Origin: Streptomyces sp. NBC_01351
GTDB taxonomy: Bacteria; Actinomycetota; Actinomycetes; Streptomycetales; Streptomycetaceae
Reading direction: 5' to 3'
DNA length: 64,000 nucleotides
Assembly (NCBI RefSeq): GCF_036237315.1
Contig: NZ_CP108357.1
Coordinates: forward strand, 62,001 to 126,000
Shown here: piece after piece, positions 7,626 through 16,197 of the stretch
Position numbering within the stretch: position 1 is the first letter of the stretch
How the letters are laid out: every line of letters starts with the position of its first letter
Position numbers and translations under genes: made by a program
Notes under the pieces: model-generated
What the model was told of the DNA's origin: nothing
What the model saw: the letters and a program-made list of their open reading frames with translations, nothing else
The model's database searches: none

Positions 7626-9308
7626 ATGACGATCACCGAAGTGCCGCAGAGCGCGGCGCCCGACACCCCCGTTTCGCGGCCGTCGATCGCCGTTTCGGAC
7701 ACGCCCGAGAGGCTTTCGGGCGCGGCCGGGGGCGGTTCACGGACGGATAAGCGGAAGCCGATCAAGCCCGCCCGTGACCGGCTGATGACCGCCTTGTCGC
7801 TCGCCGCCGCCGTCGGCGGGACGTTGGTCGGCGTCATCGGCTTCGCGATGTCCTACAGCACCCTGGCAAAGGTCGCCCTGAGCTGGGGATTCAGCACCGA
7901 ACTGGCCCCCTGGTTCCCGGTCGGCGTGGACGCGAGCATCATTGCGTTCCTCGCCTTGGACCTGTACCTGATCCGCAAGAACACCCCGTGGCCGTTGCTG
8001 CGGATGGCCGCTCACGTCATGACCGGTGCGACGATCTGGTTCAACGCGAGCTCGCAGGGCCAGATCAGCGCGGACCCGGTCAAGGCCGCCTCCCACGGGG
8101 TCATGCCGGTCCTGTTCGTGATCGGCGTGGAGGCTGCCCGCCGCCTGATCATCCAAAAGGCCAGGCTGGAGGCGGGAACGGTCACCGACCGGATTCCGAT
8201 GCACCGCTGGATCCTCTCGCCGTTCGCGACGCCGAGGTTCTACCGCCGGATGCGGCTGCACGGGATCGCCTCGTACCCGGAGATGATCCGGCGCCAGCAG
8301 GATCTCATCGGTTACGAGCAGTGGCTCAAGCGCAAGTACGACGGCGACCTGAGCAAGGCGACCGAGGACGAGCTGCTGCCGATGAAGATGGCCGCCCACG
8401 GATACACGGTCGCCGAGGCCCTCGCGATGCCTGAGCGGCAGGAACGCGAGGGTGAGGCCCGCGCGGAGGAGGCCGAACGCCGGCGCCTGGACGCGGAGAC
8501 GCGTCAGGAGCTCGCGCGGAAGCAGGCCGAGGCCGACCGGCTGGAGGCGGAGGGCAAGCTCGAAGCCGTCCGCGCCCGGGTGGAGGGCGAGACCGGTCAG
8601 GCGCGCGCACACGCCCGAGCCCAGGTCAGCGCCGCAGAGCGGGCCGCTGAGCTGGAGGAGGCGGCGCTGGAGACGGCCGTCATCGCCGAGGCCCGCGCCC
8701 GCGAGGCTGAGGCGGCCCGCAAGGAAGCCCAGGAGCGCGAGGCCAAGGCCGCCGCGGACATCCGCGCGGCGGAGCTGGAGTGCCAGGCGGCGGAGAAGCG
8801 GAAGCTCGCGGCGGAGGCCGACCGGGTCGCCGCGGCGGAGGCGCAGGCGATCGAGACTGCGGAGATCGCGGAGGCCCGGCAGCGTGCTGCCGAAGCCGAT
8901 CGGGTCGCTGCCGAAACGGAGAAGGCCGCTGCCGAAACCCGCCGCCGCGCCGCCGAAGCCGACCGGCTCGGGGCGGAGGAGAACGAGCGCAAGGCGCTCG
9001 CCGACGCCAACACGCAGGCGGCCCGGAAGCGCGAGGCCGAAACCGAGGTCGCTGCTGCCGAAGCGCGGCTCGCCGCCGCCGAAATCGAGCGGCGCGCGGT
9101 CGAAATCGAGGACAGCGCGAAGCTCACTCCGCGCGAGCGGGCAGTCCGCAAGGTCGCCCGGATGATCCTCGCTGTTGGCGACGACGCCAGTCGGCCGACG
9201 CTCGCAGATATCCAGCGTGAGCTGGCGGTGTCCTCCACGGACACCGCCTCGAAGTACCGCCAGGAGGCGGTCGACCTGCTCGCATGCGGCTACCGCCCGG
9301 AGCAGTGA
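7626..9308 (+). CDS. spdB2: SpdB2-like membrane protein (DUF2637) with coiled coil
   Basis: A 560-residue protein. Residues about 50-180 hold a membrane domain with about four hydrophobic segments (LSLAAAVGGTLVGVIGFAMS; PWFPVGVDASIIAFLALDLY; MAAHVMTGATIWFNA; GVMPVLFVIGVEAARRLII), matching the DUF2637 family of Streptomyces spread proteins. From about 270 to 500 runs an extreme Ala/Glu/Arg heptad coiled coil. The last 60 residues (LADIQRELAVSSTDTASKYR) form a small helix-turn-helix-like end. SpdB proteins carry plasmid DNA between compartments of the recipient mycelium after TraB transfer. The length and coiled coil are greater than in pIJ101 SpdB2. Confidence 0.82.
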   Translation: MTITEVPQSAAPDTPVSRPSIAVSDTPERLSGAAGGGSRTDKRKPIKPARDRLMTALSLAAAVGGTLVGVIGFAMSYSTLAKVALSWGFSTELAPWFPVGVDASIIAFLALDLYLIRKNTPWPLLRMAAHVMTGATIWFNASSQGQISADPVKAASHGVMPVLFVIGVEAARRLIIQKARLEAGTVTDRIPMHRWILSPFATPRFYRRMRLHGIASYPEMIRRQQDLIGYEQWLKRKYDGDLSKATEDELLPMKMAAHGYTVAEALAMPERQEREGEARAEEAERRRLDAETRQELARKQAEADRLEAEGKLEAVRARVEGETGQARAHARAQVSAAERAAELEEAALETAVIAEARAREAEAARKEAQEREAKAAADIRAAELECQAAEKRKLAAEADRVAAAEAQAIETAEIAEARQRAAEADRVAAETEKAAAETRRRAAEADRLGAEENERKALADANTQAARKREAETEVAAAEARLAAAEIERRAVEIEDSAKLTPRERAVRKVARMILAVGDDASRPTLADIQRELAVSSTDTASKYRQEAVDLLACGYRPEQ

Positions 9309-9340
9309 CCTGACCCGCACCAGCGTCCGACACCAACAGT

Positions 9341-9375
9341 GAAGGCCAGCCCAAGTCGAATTTGGGCTGGCCTTC
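9341..9375 (+). terminator. Intrinsic terminator-like hairpin
   Basis: Perfect 14-bp arms (9341-9354, 9362-9375) around a 7-nt loop, 32 bp after the spdB2-like stop codon. Confidence 0.8.
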
Positions 9376-9510
9376 GCCGCGACTGCCGGAAGCAGCAACA
9401 GCCTGCCCAGTAGACCAAATTCACCGCCCCCAGCAAGTCCGCGCCCGGCGCAGACCTGCCGAGGGAGGGCTTGACCGGCCGTATCCACAGCACTGGAAGG
9501 AGGAACCGCC

Positions 9511-10140
9511 ATGTCCGGAATCGACTGGGACGAGGAGTTCTCCCGTATGAACCCTGAGACCCCCGAGAAGCCCAGCACGTCGTCCAAGTTCTCCGTCAAG
9601 CTCGGCGGGGTCCGCCGCAACACCGCCGCGCTCGCGGTGTGTGGCACGATCGCCGTCCTCGCGGTGTGCGGGACGGTCGTGGCCGTCACCAGCATGCAGG
9701 GCGACCAGGCCGCCCAGGACCGTGCGCGGGCCCAGGAGAAGGCCGCGAACGCCCTGGTAGAGGTCGAGGCCGACAAGCAGCGGGCACAGACCGAGGAAGC
9801 CGCGGCCAAGACGCTCTACGAGCGGGAGATGGCCGTCTACCTGGAGTGCATGAAGATCCGGGCGGCGGCGGTGGCCAAGGCGGCCTCGTACGACGTCGCG
9901 AAGATCCCCGCCTGCGACGCCCCGACCCTCGGCGGCGCGGCCCCCAAGGCGCAGGAGCCCACGGGGGCCGGCGGCTCCATCACCTCCAGCCCCTGGCTGT
10001 GGGTGGCGCTCGTCGGCGGCGGCGGCCTCCTTGCCTATAAGAAACTTTCCGCGCCCTCCAGCTCCTCCAGTTCCGCCTCCGGTTCCAGCGCGGCCGTCGC
10101 CGCGAACAATAAGGGATTCACCTTCGAGAAGGGTGCATGA
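9511..10140 (+). CDS. Two-TM membrane protein of the spread cluster
   Basis: A 209-residue protein with an N-terminal cytoplasmic stretch (about 35 residues), one TM (NTAALAVCGTIAVLAVCGTV), a periplasm-facing helical/coiled-coil middle with two Cys (YLECMKIR and IPACDAP), a second TM (PWLWVALVGGGGLLAYKKL) and a Ser-rich tail. AAGGAGG precedes the ATG. The layout suits a structural or pore protein in the intramycelial spread machinery. No named family. Confidence 0.72.
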   Translation: MSGIDWDEEFSRMNPETPEKPSTSSKFSVKLGGVRRNTAALAVCGTIAVLAVCGTVVAVTSMQGDQAAQDRARAQEKAANALVEVEADKQRAQTEEAAAKTLYEREMAVYLECMKIRAAAVAKAASYDVAKIPACDAPTLGGAAPKAQEPTGAGGSITSSPWLWVALVGGGGLLAYKKLSAPSSSSSSASGSSAAVAANNKGFTFEKGA

Positions 10141-10141
10141 A

Positions 10142-10357
10142 ATGACGCTCCAGTTCTTTGCCCTGGCCCTGTTCTGCTGGGCGCTGTTCTTCACCTTCAA
10201 GAAGACGAAGGGAAAGCAGATGGCGATCTGCCTGATGCTGATCGTCTCTGGGATCTTCCTGCCGTACACGCCGTTCAGCGACGAGATCCGAGGAACCCTC
10301 GAGTCGGTCTTCAATACCGCGAACACCACGGTCAGCAACGTCGGCACGTCACGCTAG
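10142..10357 (+). CDS. Small membrane protein, 71 aa
   Basis: A 71-residue protein with two hydrophobic segments (FFALALFCWALFFTF and MAICLMLIVSGIFLPY) joined by a Lys-rich loop. It begins 2 bp after the previous stop, so it is surely co-translated with it. Likely another Spd-type membrane component. Confidence 0.72.
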   Translation: MTLQFFALALFCWALFFTFKKTKGKQMAICLMLIVSGIFLPYTPFSDEIRGTLESVFNTANTTVSNVGTSR

Positions 10358-10370
10358 GCGACCAGCCGCG

Positions 10371-10479
10371 CGGTTACCGGTTACCGGTTACCGGTTACAG
10401 GCCGCAGACGCCGCCCTCACGCTGCACTGGGCGGCCCGAACCGGCGTCCTCAGGGCCTGTAACCGGTAACCGGTAACCG
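10371..10479. repeat. Heptamer iterons in a 26-bp inverted repeat
   Basis: Four tandem CGGTTAC heptamers (10371-10398) are followed after about 60 bp by three inverted GTAACCG heptamers (10459-10479). Together with AGGCC/GGCCT next to them, they give a perfect 26-bp inverted repeat (10378-10403 against 10454-10479) with a 50-bp loop. Tandem short repeats are what TraB-type pumps recognise (clt/TRS). Alternatively this is a large transcription attenuator. It lies between two transfer-cluster genes. Confidence 0.85.
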
Positions 10480-10512
10480 CCGACAACTACACAGTGTCAC
10501 GGAAGGAGGCTC

Positions 10513-11517
10513 GTGGAACTCCTCATTCTTCTCGCCATCACCTACCTCACCGGCGTCGACAACACGCACGACAAATACGAGAAGGCGGGAATTAAGAAGC
10601 CTGAAAAGAAGACGAAAGACAAATGGCAGCCGACGCGGGCACCGGATACCTTCCGGAATGCCTCCTACAACGCGGCAGCGAAGACGCATTACGGGCTGCT
10701 CGCAGGCGCTCATTGGGCCGGTGGCCTGCGTGACGGATGGCGATCCGCCTACATGAAGAAGCCGGGAACCACTCCTTCCGGTTCGTCTTCCAGTACGGCT
10801 CCTTCGGGGTCCTCCGGGCGCCGGTCGGGGACCACCATTCCGCCGCAGCCCACCACGCCCCCGACGGCTTCGGCGCCGACCACCACAGCCACCACGCCGC
10901 CGACCACCACGCCGCCGACCACGCCGCCGCCGTCGTCGTCGGCCGCGCCTCCCACGCCTGCGCCGGGTCCGACCATCCCGCCGCCCGGCACCGTCCCTCC
11001 GCCTCCGACCGTCACGCTCCCCGACCAGATCAGGAAGGACCCCGCGATGCAGCCCAACCCGCCCGTTCCGCACACCGCGACCGTCGACGACAAGGGTGTC
11101 CACGTCACCACGGCCGCCGGGAAGAGCCGCACCTACAGCGGTGGGGAGGTCATGACCCTCACCCAGGTCATCGACCTCGCCGAAGGCGCCGCCACCCTGT
11201 GCCAGTCCAGCTCTGAGAAGTGCCTGGAGCTCGTGGACGAGTCCGCAGAGCTCGCCGCGGACTGCGACGTGCTCATCGCCGACATCACGGAGAAGGGCGT
11301 CGGCGCGAACCTCATCGCCAAGTGCGAGTTCCTCAAGGAGCAGCTCGACCTCCAGGCCGCCGCCGCCAAGAAGCTCCACGACCAGATTCAGGGCGGCGAA
11401 GAGGCATGCCGGACCGCGTCCCAGAACGCCGAGGTTCGGCACGGCCAGATCTTCCGGGCCGTCGCCGACTCCCCGCTGACCAAGCCCGCCGAACGCGACT
11501 TCTACAACGCCCGATGA
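10513..11517 (+). CDS. Membrane-anchored Pro/Thr-rich transfer-cluster protein
   Basis: A 334-residue protein starting at a GTG behind a perfect GGAAGGAGG. The short N-terminus (MELLILLAITYLTGVD) is hydrophobic. Residues about 90-165 are a low-complexity Pro/Thr/Ser linker. The C-terminal domain (about 185-334) is helical with four Cys in paired positions (LCQSSSEKC, DCDV, KCEF, ACRTAS). It looks like a surface-exposed or wall-spanning component. The linker matches envelope-spanning proteins in general; I know no named family. Confidence 0.68.
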   Translation: MELLILLAITYLTGVDNTHDKYEKAGIKKPEKKTKDKWQPTRAPDTFRNASYNAAAKTHYGLLAGAHWAGGLRDGWRSAYMKKPGTTPSGSSSSTAPSGSSGRRSGTTIPPQPTTPPTASAPTTTATTPPTTTPPTTPPPSSSAAPPTPAPGPTIPPPGTVPPPPTVTLPDQIRKDPAMQPNPPVPHTATVDDKGVHVTTAAGKSRTYSGGEVMTLTQVIDLAEGAATLCQSSSEKCLELVDESAELAADCDVLIADITEKGVGANLIAKCEFLKEQLDLQAAAAKKLHDQIQGGEEACRTASQNAEVRHGQIFRAVADSPLTKPAERDFYNAR

Positions 11518-11534
11518 GACGAGGAGAGGCCCGC

Positions 11535-11927
11535 ATGTCTGTCACCGAATCCCTCAAGGACGCCGCGAACTACGCGGCGCTGCGCGTCAAGCTCGCCTGG
11601 CTCACCCACAAGGTCCACGAGCACGCCGAGACCGTCACCAAGCTTGCCGCCGATGTCGACGACACGGCCGAGCAGATGCTCGACGCCTCCGAGACGATGA
11701 AGGCGCTCGCCGTGGACACCGCCACGACCGCCGAGTTCGCGGACGCGGCCGTCACCATGACCGGCGCGAAGGAGGCGGCGGGCGAGTACACCTCCGCGGC
11801 GGACAGCGCGGCCGCGGCCGCCGACGACGCGAAGACGACCGTCGAGTCCGACCACGGGGGCATCGCCGACGCAGTGGACACCTCCCCCGTCGACATGGCC
11901 GAAGCCGTCTTCTACACCCAGCCGTAA
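11535..11927 (+). CDS. Helical transfer-cluster protein
   Basis: A 130-residue, Ala-rich, almost wholly helical protein (begins MSVTESLKDAANYAALRVKL), with a heptad pattern like an extended coiled coil and no membrane segment. It sits 17 bp after the preceding gene and 14 bp before the FtsK-like pump, with GAGGAGAGG as ribosome site. It is probably a partner of the DNA pump or of the spread complex. No family recognised. Confidence 0.68.
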   Translation: MSVTESLKDAANYAALRVKLAWLTHKVHEHAETVTKLAADVDDTAEQMLDASETMKALAVDTATTAEFADAAVTMTGAKEAAGEYTSAADSAAAAADDAKTTVESDHGGIADAVDTSPVDMAEAVFYTQP

Positions 11928-11941
11928 GGAGAGCAGGACCC

Positions 11942-14110
11942 ATGGGGCCGACCCGAGCACAGTTCATCCAGTACGCGCCCGCCGCTCTCGCGGTGGCATC
12001 CGCCACCGCCGGCCCATGGTCCGCCCTCGCCGCCGCAGCGGCCGGAGCGGGGGCGTGGGCCATCCACGCTTCCGCTCCCGCCCTGCGCTCCCTGATCGCC
12101 TGCGGGATCACCGCCACCGGCTGCGGCATCGCCGCGCACCAGGTCCTGGCGAGCGGCATGGACCCGCTGTTCGCCCTCGGGCTCGCGGTCCCGGCCGGGG
12201 CGGCCGCCCTGGCCCATCACCGCAATACCGTCGGCGAGCTCCCCGCGCTCCCTGCCACGACCGGGGCTGCGGCGACGGGGCAGAGCTCGCAGGCGCAGCT
12301 CATCGCTGCTTGGTGGGCGGAGTTCATCTCCGGGCCCACGCAGACCGAGGGCCGCAAGCTGATCCAGGCCGGGGCCGAGCTCGCGCAGCTCGTCCTCGAC
12401 GTCGGGGACGACCACGTGTCGTTCACCGGGATCATCACGCTGCCCCAGGGCCAGCAGGTCCGGGTGAAAGGTGCGGACATCGCGGCCGTCTACCAGATCC
12501 CTGTCTCCCAGGTGGAGATGGGAGACCCGAAGCACTACGCGCCGAACGCGCTGCCCGTCGCCGTGCACCTGAAGATGGCGGCGGCCCAGCCGGAGATCGC
12601 GGCCGGCGCCCCGACGACTCCTGAGCAGGTGTGGGCCGCGTACGTCGCGATCCCGGAGGGAGCGATGCCCGGCACGACCCTGTCCCTGACCCGTTACGAC
12701 GGGCCCCTGGACTGGGAGGGAATCGCCACCCGCGACCGCAAGGCGATCGGGACCGTCAACATCCAGGACCTCGCGGGGAACCTGAACCTGGAGACCATCC
12801 AGGTCGCACTGGCGCCCACCGATAAGCCCTCGCAGATGGGGGTGCGCGTGATGAAGGAGCACGCGCTGATGCACAGCACGATGCTCTCCTCCGTCGTGGA
12901 CGAACTGTCCATGGACTCGCGCGGATACGTCCGCCTGGGCACCTACATCGACGCCAACGCCGCCCTGGTCCCCCTGGCCCAGCCCGGTTCCGGCGCCCGC
13001 CACCTGTACCTCGTCGGCGGCTCCCGCTCCGGAAAGTCCGGAATCCTGGAACAGATCCTGCTCTCCGCCCACAAGTCACGCATCGCCGTGATCCTGGCGT
13101 CCCCGCAGGCCGGAACCATCGCCGGAGCGGGCCTGGCCGCCTACTGCGGTGACGGCCTGGACGAGGCGATGGGCGCCCTGCGCCTGGCCTACGCGCTGAT
13201 GCTCGACCGCGAGGCCCGCTACCGCTCCCCCGCCTTCCCCTTCACCGACCCGCTGATCGCGTTCATCATCGACGAAGCCCACATGCTGCTGTCGGTCTCC
13301 TCGCCGTACCACGCGGAGGCCAAAGCCATCGTCGAGCAGCTGACCCGCCGGTCCCTCAAGCGGGGTATCGGCGTTCTCCTGGCCACCCAGACCCCGCTGG
13401 CCGAAGACCTCGGCAACTCCACGGTCATCCGCTCCCAGCTCCTCATCGGCGGGGGCGCGGTGTTCCTGCGCTGCGCCAGGGGCCAAGGCTCCCTGGTCGG
13501 CGCGAACGCGGTCGAGGGCGCGGAGGGCATCGACCTGTCGAGGATCCCCTCCTCGTGGCCCGGGCAGTACGCCAAGGTTGCCGACCGGGACATGAGCGGC
13601 CTGGCCACCGCGGCCGCCGCCGGCCCCGAGGACGGCACCTTCGGTCTCGGCTACCTCCTCACCCCAGGATCCCAGGCCGTGCAGTTCCGTTCCCTGCACC
13701 TGGACGTGGCGCCCGTCTCCCTCGCCGGAGACATGACCCCAGTCGCCGTCGAGGACTGCGACGCCTGGCAAAACCGGGAGGCGATCGCGCAGACCCCGAT
13801 GGTCGACCAGCGCGGCAAGAACCTGGTGGGCAGCCTCGCCGACGCCCTTACGCCGGCGCAGCAGGACCCGTCCGCACCACAGCAGCAGGTCGTGGCGGGC
13901 CCCGCTGGCCCCGCGGCCCCCTCCGACGGACAGGAGCTGATCAAGCCGCGCATCCTCGAACTCCTGCGAGACGAATCCATCCCCATGACCGCCGAGACCA
14001 TCGCCCGAAAGCTGGGCACGTCAGCGAAGAACATCAAGCCGCGCCTGTCCGAGCTGAAGAAGCGGGACGAGGTCATCAACGAGAACGGACTCTGGAGGGC
14101 AGCAGCATGA
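11942..14110 (+). CDS. traB: FtsK/SpoIIIE-type conjugative DNA translocase (Tra/TraB-like)
   Basis: A 722-residue pump. Residues about 10-90 contain the membrane-anchoring hydrophobic segments. The RecA-like motor follows: Walker A in VGGSRSGKSGI near 357-367, Walker B in LIAFIIDEAHMLL near 438-450, and the sensor-like ATQTPLAEDLG after that. The last about 60 residues (PRILELLRDESIPMTAETIA, LSELKKRDEVINENGLW) form a winged helix matching the DNA-reading gamma domain of FtsK/TraB. Such proteins move double-stranded plasmid DNA between hyphae. It is the core transfer gene of this window. The stop overlaps the next start by 4 bp. Confidence 0.9.
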   Translation: MGPTRAQFIQYAPAALAVASATAGPWSALAAAAAGAGAWAIHASAPALRSLIACGITATGCGIAAHQVLASGMDPLFALGLAVPAGAAALAHHRNTVGELPALPATTGAAATGQSSQAQLIAAWWAEFISGPTQTEGRKLIQAGAELAQLVLDVGDDHVSFTGIITLPQGQQVRVKGADIAAVYQIPVSQVEMGDPKHYAPNALPVAVHLKMAAAQPEIAAGAPTTPEQVWAAYVAIPEGAMPGTTLSLTRYDGPLDWEGIATRDRKAIGTVNIQDLAGNLNLETIQVALAPTDKPSQMGVRVMKEHALMHSTMLSSVVDELSMDSRGYVRLGTYIDANAALVPLAQPGSGARHLYLVGGSRSGKSGILEQILLSAHKSRIAVILASPQAGTIAGAGLAAYCGDGLDEAMGALRLAYALMLDREARYRSPAFPFTDPLIAFIIDEAHMLLSVSSPYHAEAKAIVEQLTRRSLKRGIGVLLATQTPLAEDLGNSTVIRSQLLIGGGAVFLRCARGQGSLVGANAVEGAEGIDLSRIPSSWPGQYAKVADRDMSGLATAAAAGPEDGTFGLGYLLTPGSQAVQFRSLHLDVAPVSLAGDMTPVAVEDCDAWQNREAIAQTPMVDQRGKNLVGSLADALTPAQQDPSAPQQQVVAGPAGPAAPSDGQELIKPRILELLRDESIPMTAETIARKLGTSAKNIKPRLSELKKRDEVINENGLWRAAA

Positions 14111-14565
14111 ACACCCGCACCGAAAGCCACTTCACCCACATTGACCCGGACCTGTACGCGAAGGCGTTCGAACTCCTCGACCCCACCCCGGAACCCAACG
14201 CCCCCGCAGCTTCCGCCGCTCCCGCACCGGCATCCTTCATCCTCGCCGCGCCGCCGGTACGCCTGACTGGCGCCGTCGAGAAGACCCTCACCGACGCCCT
14301 CAACTTCCTCGACACCCACGGCTGGGCCAAGCACCGGCTCATCCACCCCGAAGGTGCCCGCTGCTCCATCGGCGCGCTGCGCGCGGCGGCCGGCGCCCGC
14401 AACGCCGCCTACGAGGGCGCGGGGAACCTGCTCCTGGACGAGGCCCGCCGGCAGCACGGCAACCAGTGGGAGTCGATCCCCTCCTGGAACGACTCCCACA
14501 GCGGTGCCCAGGTGCGTAGCGTGTGGGAGGCCGCCATCCGGTGCGCCCACCACATGAACATCTGA
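14107..14565 (+). CDS. DUF6197-like hypothetical protein
   Basis: A 152-residue protein with an Ala/Pro-rich N-terminus and a C-terminal region (about 60-152) matching the pattern I know as DUF6197: LDTHGWAKHRL, GARCSIGALRAAAG, WNDSHS, then a terminal helix. Members are small, widespread on actinobacterial plasmids and phages, and of unknown function. The ATG overlaps the pump gene's TGA, so the two are coupled. Confidence 0.7.
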   Translation: MNTRTESHFTHIDPDLYAKAFELLDPTPEPNAPAASAAPAPASFILAAPPVRLTGAVEKTLTDALNFLDTHGWAKHRLIHPEGARCSIGALRAAAGARNAAYEGAGNLLLDEARRQHGNQWESIPSWNDSHSGAQVRSVWEAAIRCAHHMNI

Positions 14566-14582
14566 ACCGGCTGGAGCTGCCC

Positions 14583-14747
14583 GTGTCGTTCTCGTTCACC
14601 GACCCCAAGCCGAGCAACGACGACCGTTCGTTCTCCTTCACCGGGCAGAACCCGGAGGACGTGGACCGGCAGCTCCAGGCGATCGCCGACATGGCACACC
14701 AAATCCTCCGCATGGTCGCCGACGTGCGCAGGCAGATCAACAACTGA
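14583..14747 (+). CDS. Small hypothetical protein, 54 aa
   Basis: A 54-residue protein with a repeated SFSFTD / SFSFTG N-terminal pattern and an amphipathic C-terminal helix (DRQLQAIADMAHQILRMVAD). GTG start with CTGGAG upstream. Function unknown; coupled downstream of the DUF6197-like gene. Confidence 0.6.
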   Translation: MSFSFTDPKPSNDDRSFSFTGQNPEDVDRQLQAIADMAHQILRMVADVRRQINN

Positions 14748-14897
14748 GCCACACGCACCAGATGGCCAGCCGCGAGAACGCGTAGAAGGCAGCAGCCACA
14801 CCAAACCCAAGCTCAACCCCGCGCCCCGCCTGGAGACCCTTCCCGGCGGGGCGTCGCACTGTCCTGCCCAAACCCCAGCCTCCAGGAGACACAGCCC

Positions 14898-15233
14898 GTG
14901 CGCCGCTACGTCTACCGCTGTACCGTCTGCCGCACCACCAGCCCCGTCGTCCATCAGCTCGACGACCTGGCCGCCGTGGGCGACGCCCACCGCCTCGCCC
15001 TTCACGGCGGGCACATACCCGACGACGAAGCCGCCGGCCAGGTCGACCGCCTCGGCCGCTGGTACGCCGCCCTGGGCCCGCTGATCGCGATGCACGCGCG
15101 CATCGCGGACGGGCTCAGCGACCTTCGCGACCCCAAGGGCACGGGGCACCCCTTCTGGGCCTCCGCCGGCGCCGCCCTCGTCCTCGGCAGCGCGGCCGCC
15201 CTCATCCTCGGCGTCCTCTCCGCCGCCCTGTGA
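14898..15233 (+). CDS. Zinc-knuckle protein with C-terminal TM
   Basis: A 111-residue protein: YRCTVCRTTSPVV near the N-terminus (C-x2-C), a His-rich middle (HRLALHGGHIP), and one C-terminal hydrophobic segment (AGAALVLGSAAALILGVL). TCCAGGAGA precedes the GTG. This is tail-anchored topology with a cytosolic half-zinc-knuckle. Similar small proteins trail TraB in Streptomyces elements. Confidence 0.68.
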   Translation: MRRYVYRCTVCRTTSPVVHQLDDLAAVGDAHRLALHGGHIPDDEAAGQVDRLGRWYAALGPLIAMHARIADGLSDLRDPKGTGHPFWASAGAALVLGSAAALILGVLSAAL

Positions 15234-15246
15234 CCCCAGCTGGCCA

Positions 15247-15283
15247 CCGGCCCGGCCGCCCCGCACACGGGCGGCCGGGCCGG
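15247..15283 (+). terminator. Perfect 15-bp hairpin
   Basis: Arms 15247-15261 and 15269-15283 pair perfectly around a 7-nt loop, 14 bp after the preceding stop codon. Confidence 0.8.
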
Positions 15284-15391
15284 TGCCCGGACAGGCCGAC
15301 AGGCCTACACGCTCAACCCGCGCCCGCAGCCCCGTACCTGAGGGGCGGCGGGCGCAACCACGTGCACTCCACCGAGACGGAAGGGTTCATC

Positions 15392-15708
15392 GTGCTCGTT
15401 CCCCGCCCCGCCGCAGGATCGGCCGCCCGCGCCCTACCATCCCCGGTCCCCGCTGCCCCAGCGCCGGCTTCCCGGTACCTGGAGCAGGTGATGGCGCGGG
15501 TGCGGCGGAAGCGCTCCAACTTCTGTCCGGGCTCGCCGTCCTCGCCTGGAGCGCCGCCTCCGCCTTCGCGCCGCGCGTCCTGAGTCTGTGCCCGGAGATC
15601 TTCACGCACATCCACAACGCCGGTCACCAGATCGAGCCGCACATCCAGCTCCCGGCCGCCCTGCCGGCCGACGACACCCCCGACGACGTGCACCCGCTCC
15701 AGCGCTGA
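15392..15708 (+). pseudogene. Frameshifted small membrane protein
   Basis: From the GTG at 15392 the frame reads VLVPRPAAGSAARALP through YLEQVMARVRRKRS, then loses coding character. In the -1 frame the sequence continues LQLLSGLAVLAWSAASAFAP (a TM segment) and FTHIHNAGHQIEPH to the stop at 15708. A single frameshift near 15520-15530 would join them into a protein of about 105 residues. It may be a mutation or a sequencing error; a programmed shift is not supported by any slippery site I can see. Confidence 0.45.
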
Positions 15709-15783
15709 CCCGACAGCCCACACCCGCCCGCTTCTCCTGTCTGGCGCGCCGCCCAGGGCGTGTCCCGATGTGAACGGACTCCC

Positions 15784-16026
15784 ATGAACCAGCTCTGGAT
15801 CGGCACCTACCACGGACGCCACGACGGCACCCAGGTCACGGTCACCGCCACCCGCGACGACACCCTCCTCGAGCCGTACGCCTGGACGTGCACCTGCGGA
15901 GCCACTCGGAGCTTCGCCGTCGACCACGGCCTGGCCCGCAGCGCCTGGCGGCACACCCACCCCACGCTCGTGGACCGGCTGCGGCCGTGGGTCGCCCGGC
16001 TCCGCCGGACCCGCCGAACGCGCTGA
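15784..16026 (+). CDS. Small hypothetical protein, 80 aa
   Basis: An 80-residue basic protein with a CTCGATRSF motif (two Cys) preceded by beta-rich sequence (TQVTVTATRDDTLLEPYAW) and an Arg-rich tail. No family. It is separated from its neighbours by hairpins, like the other small cassettes here. Confidence 0.6.
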   Translation: MNQLWIGTYHGRHDGTQVTVTATRDDTLLEPYAWTCTCGATRSFAVDHGLARSAWRHTHPTLVDRLRPWVARLRRTRRTR

Positions 16027-16117
16027 CTCCCGACCCGACGACCCGCCCGGTCCTTGGCCGATACGAGGTCCCGATCGAGGCGCTGACCGAGCTCTAGTCC
16101 GTGACGGATCTCCGTGC

Positions 16118-16147
16118 TGCCTCGGCCCATCCCTGCGGGCCGAGGCA
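16118..16147 (+). terminator. Perfect 11-bp hairpin
   Basis: TGCCTCGGCCC at 16118-16128 pairs with GGGCCGAGGCA at 16137-16147 around an 8-nt loop, between two small genes. Confidence 0.75.
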
Positions 16148-16197
16148 GGAGCGGTGCCCCCTCACACCCGTGAGCCCAGCCGAACCGGAGGTTCCAC

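Noticed and set aside
7737..9809. Long minus-strand frame across the spdB2-like gene
   Set aside because: It lies opposite a gene with clear membrane and coiled-coil features; the frame has repetitive composition caused by the coiled coil's codon pattern.
10749..11132. Gly/Val-rich minus-strand frame
   Set aside because: It is the complement of the Pro/Thr-rich linker; no start signal.
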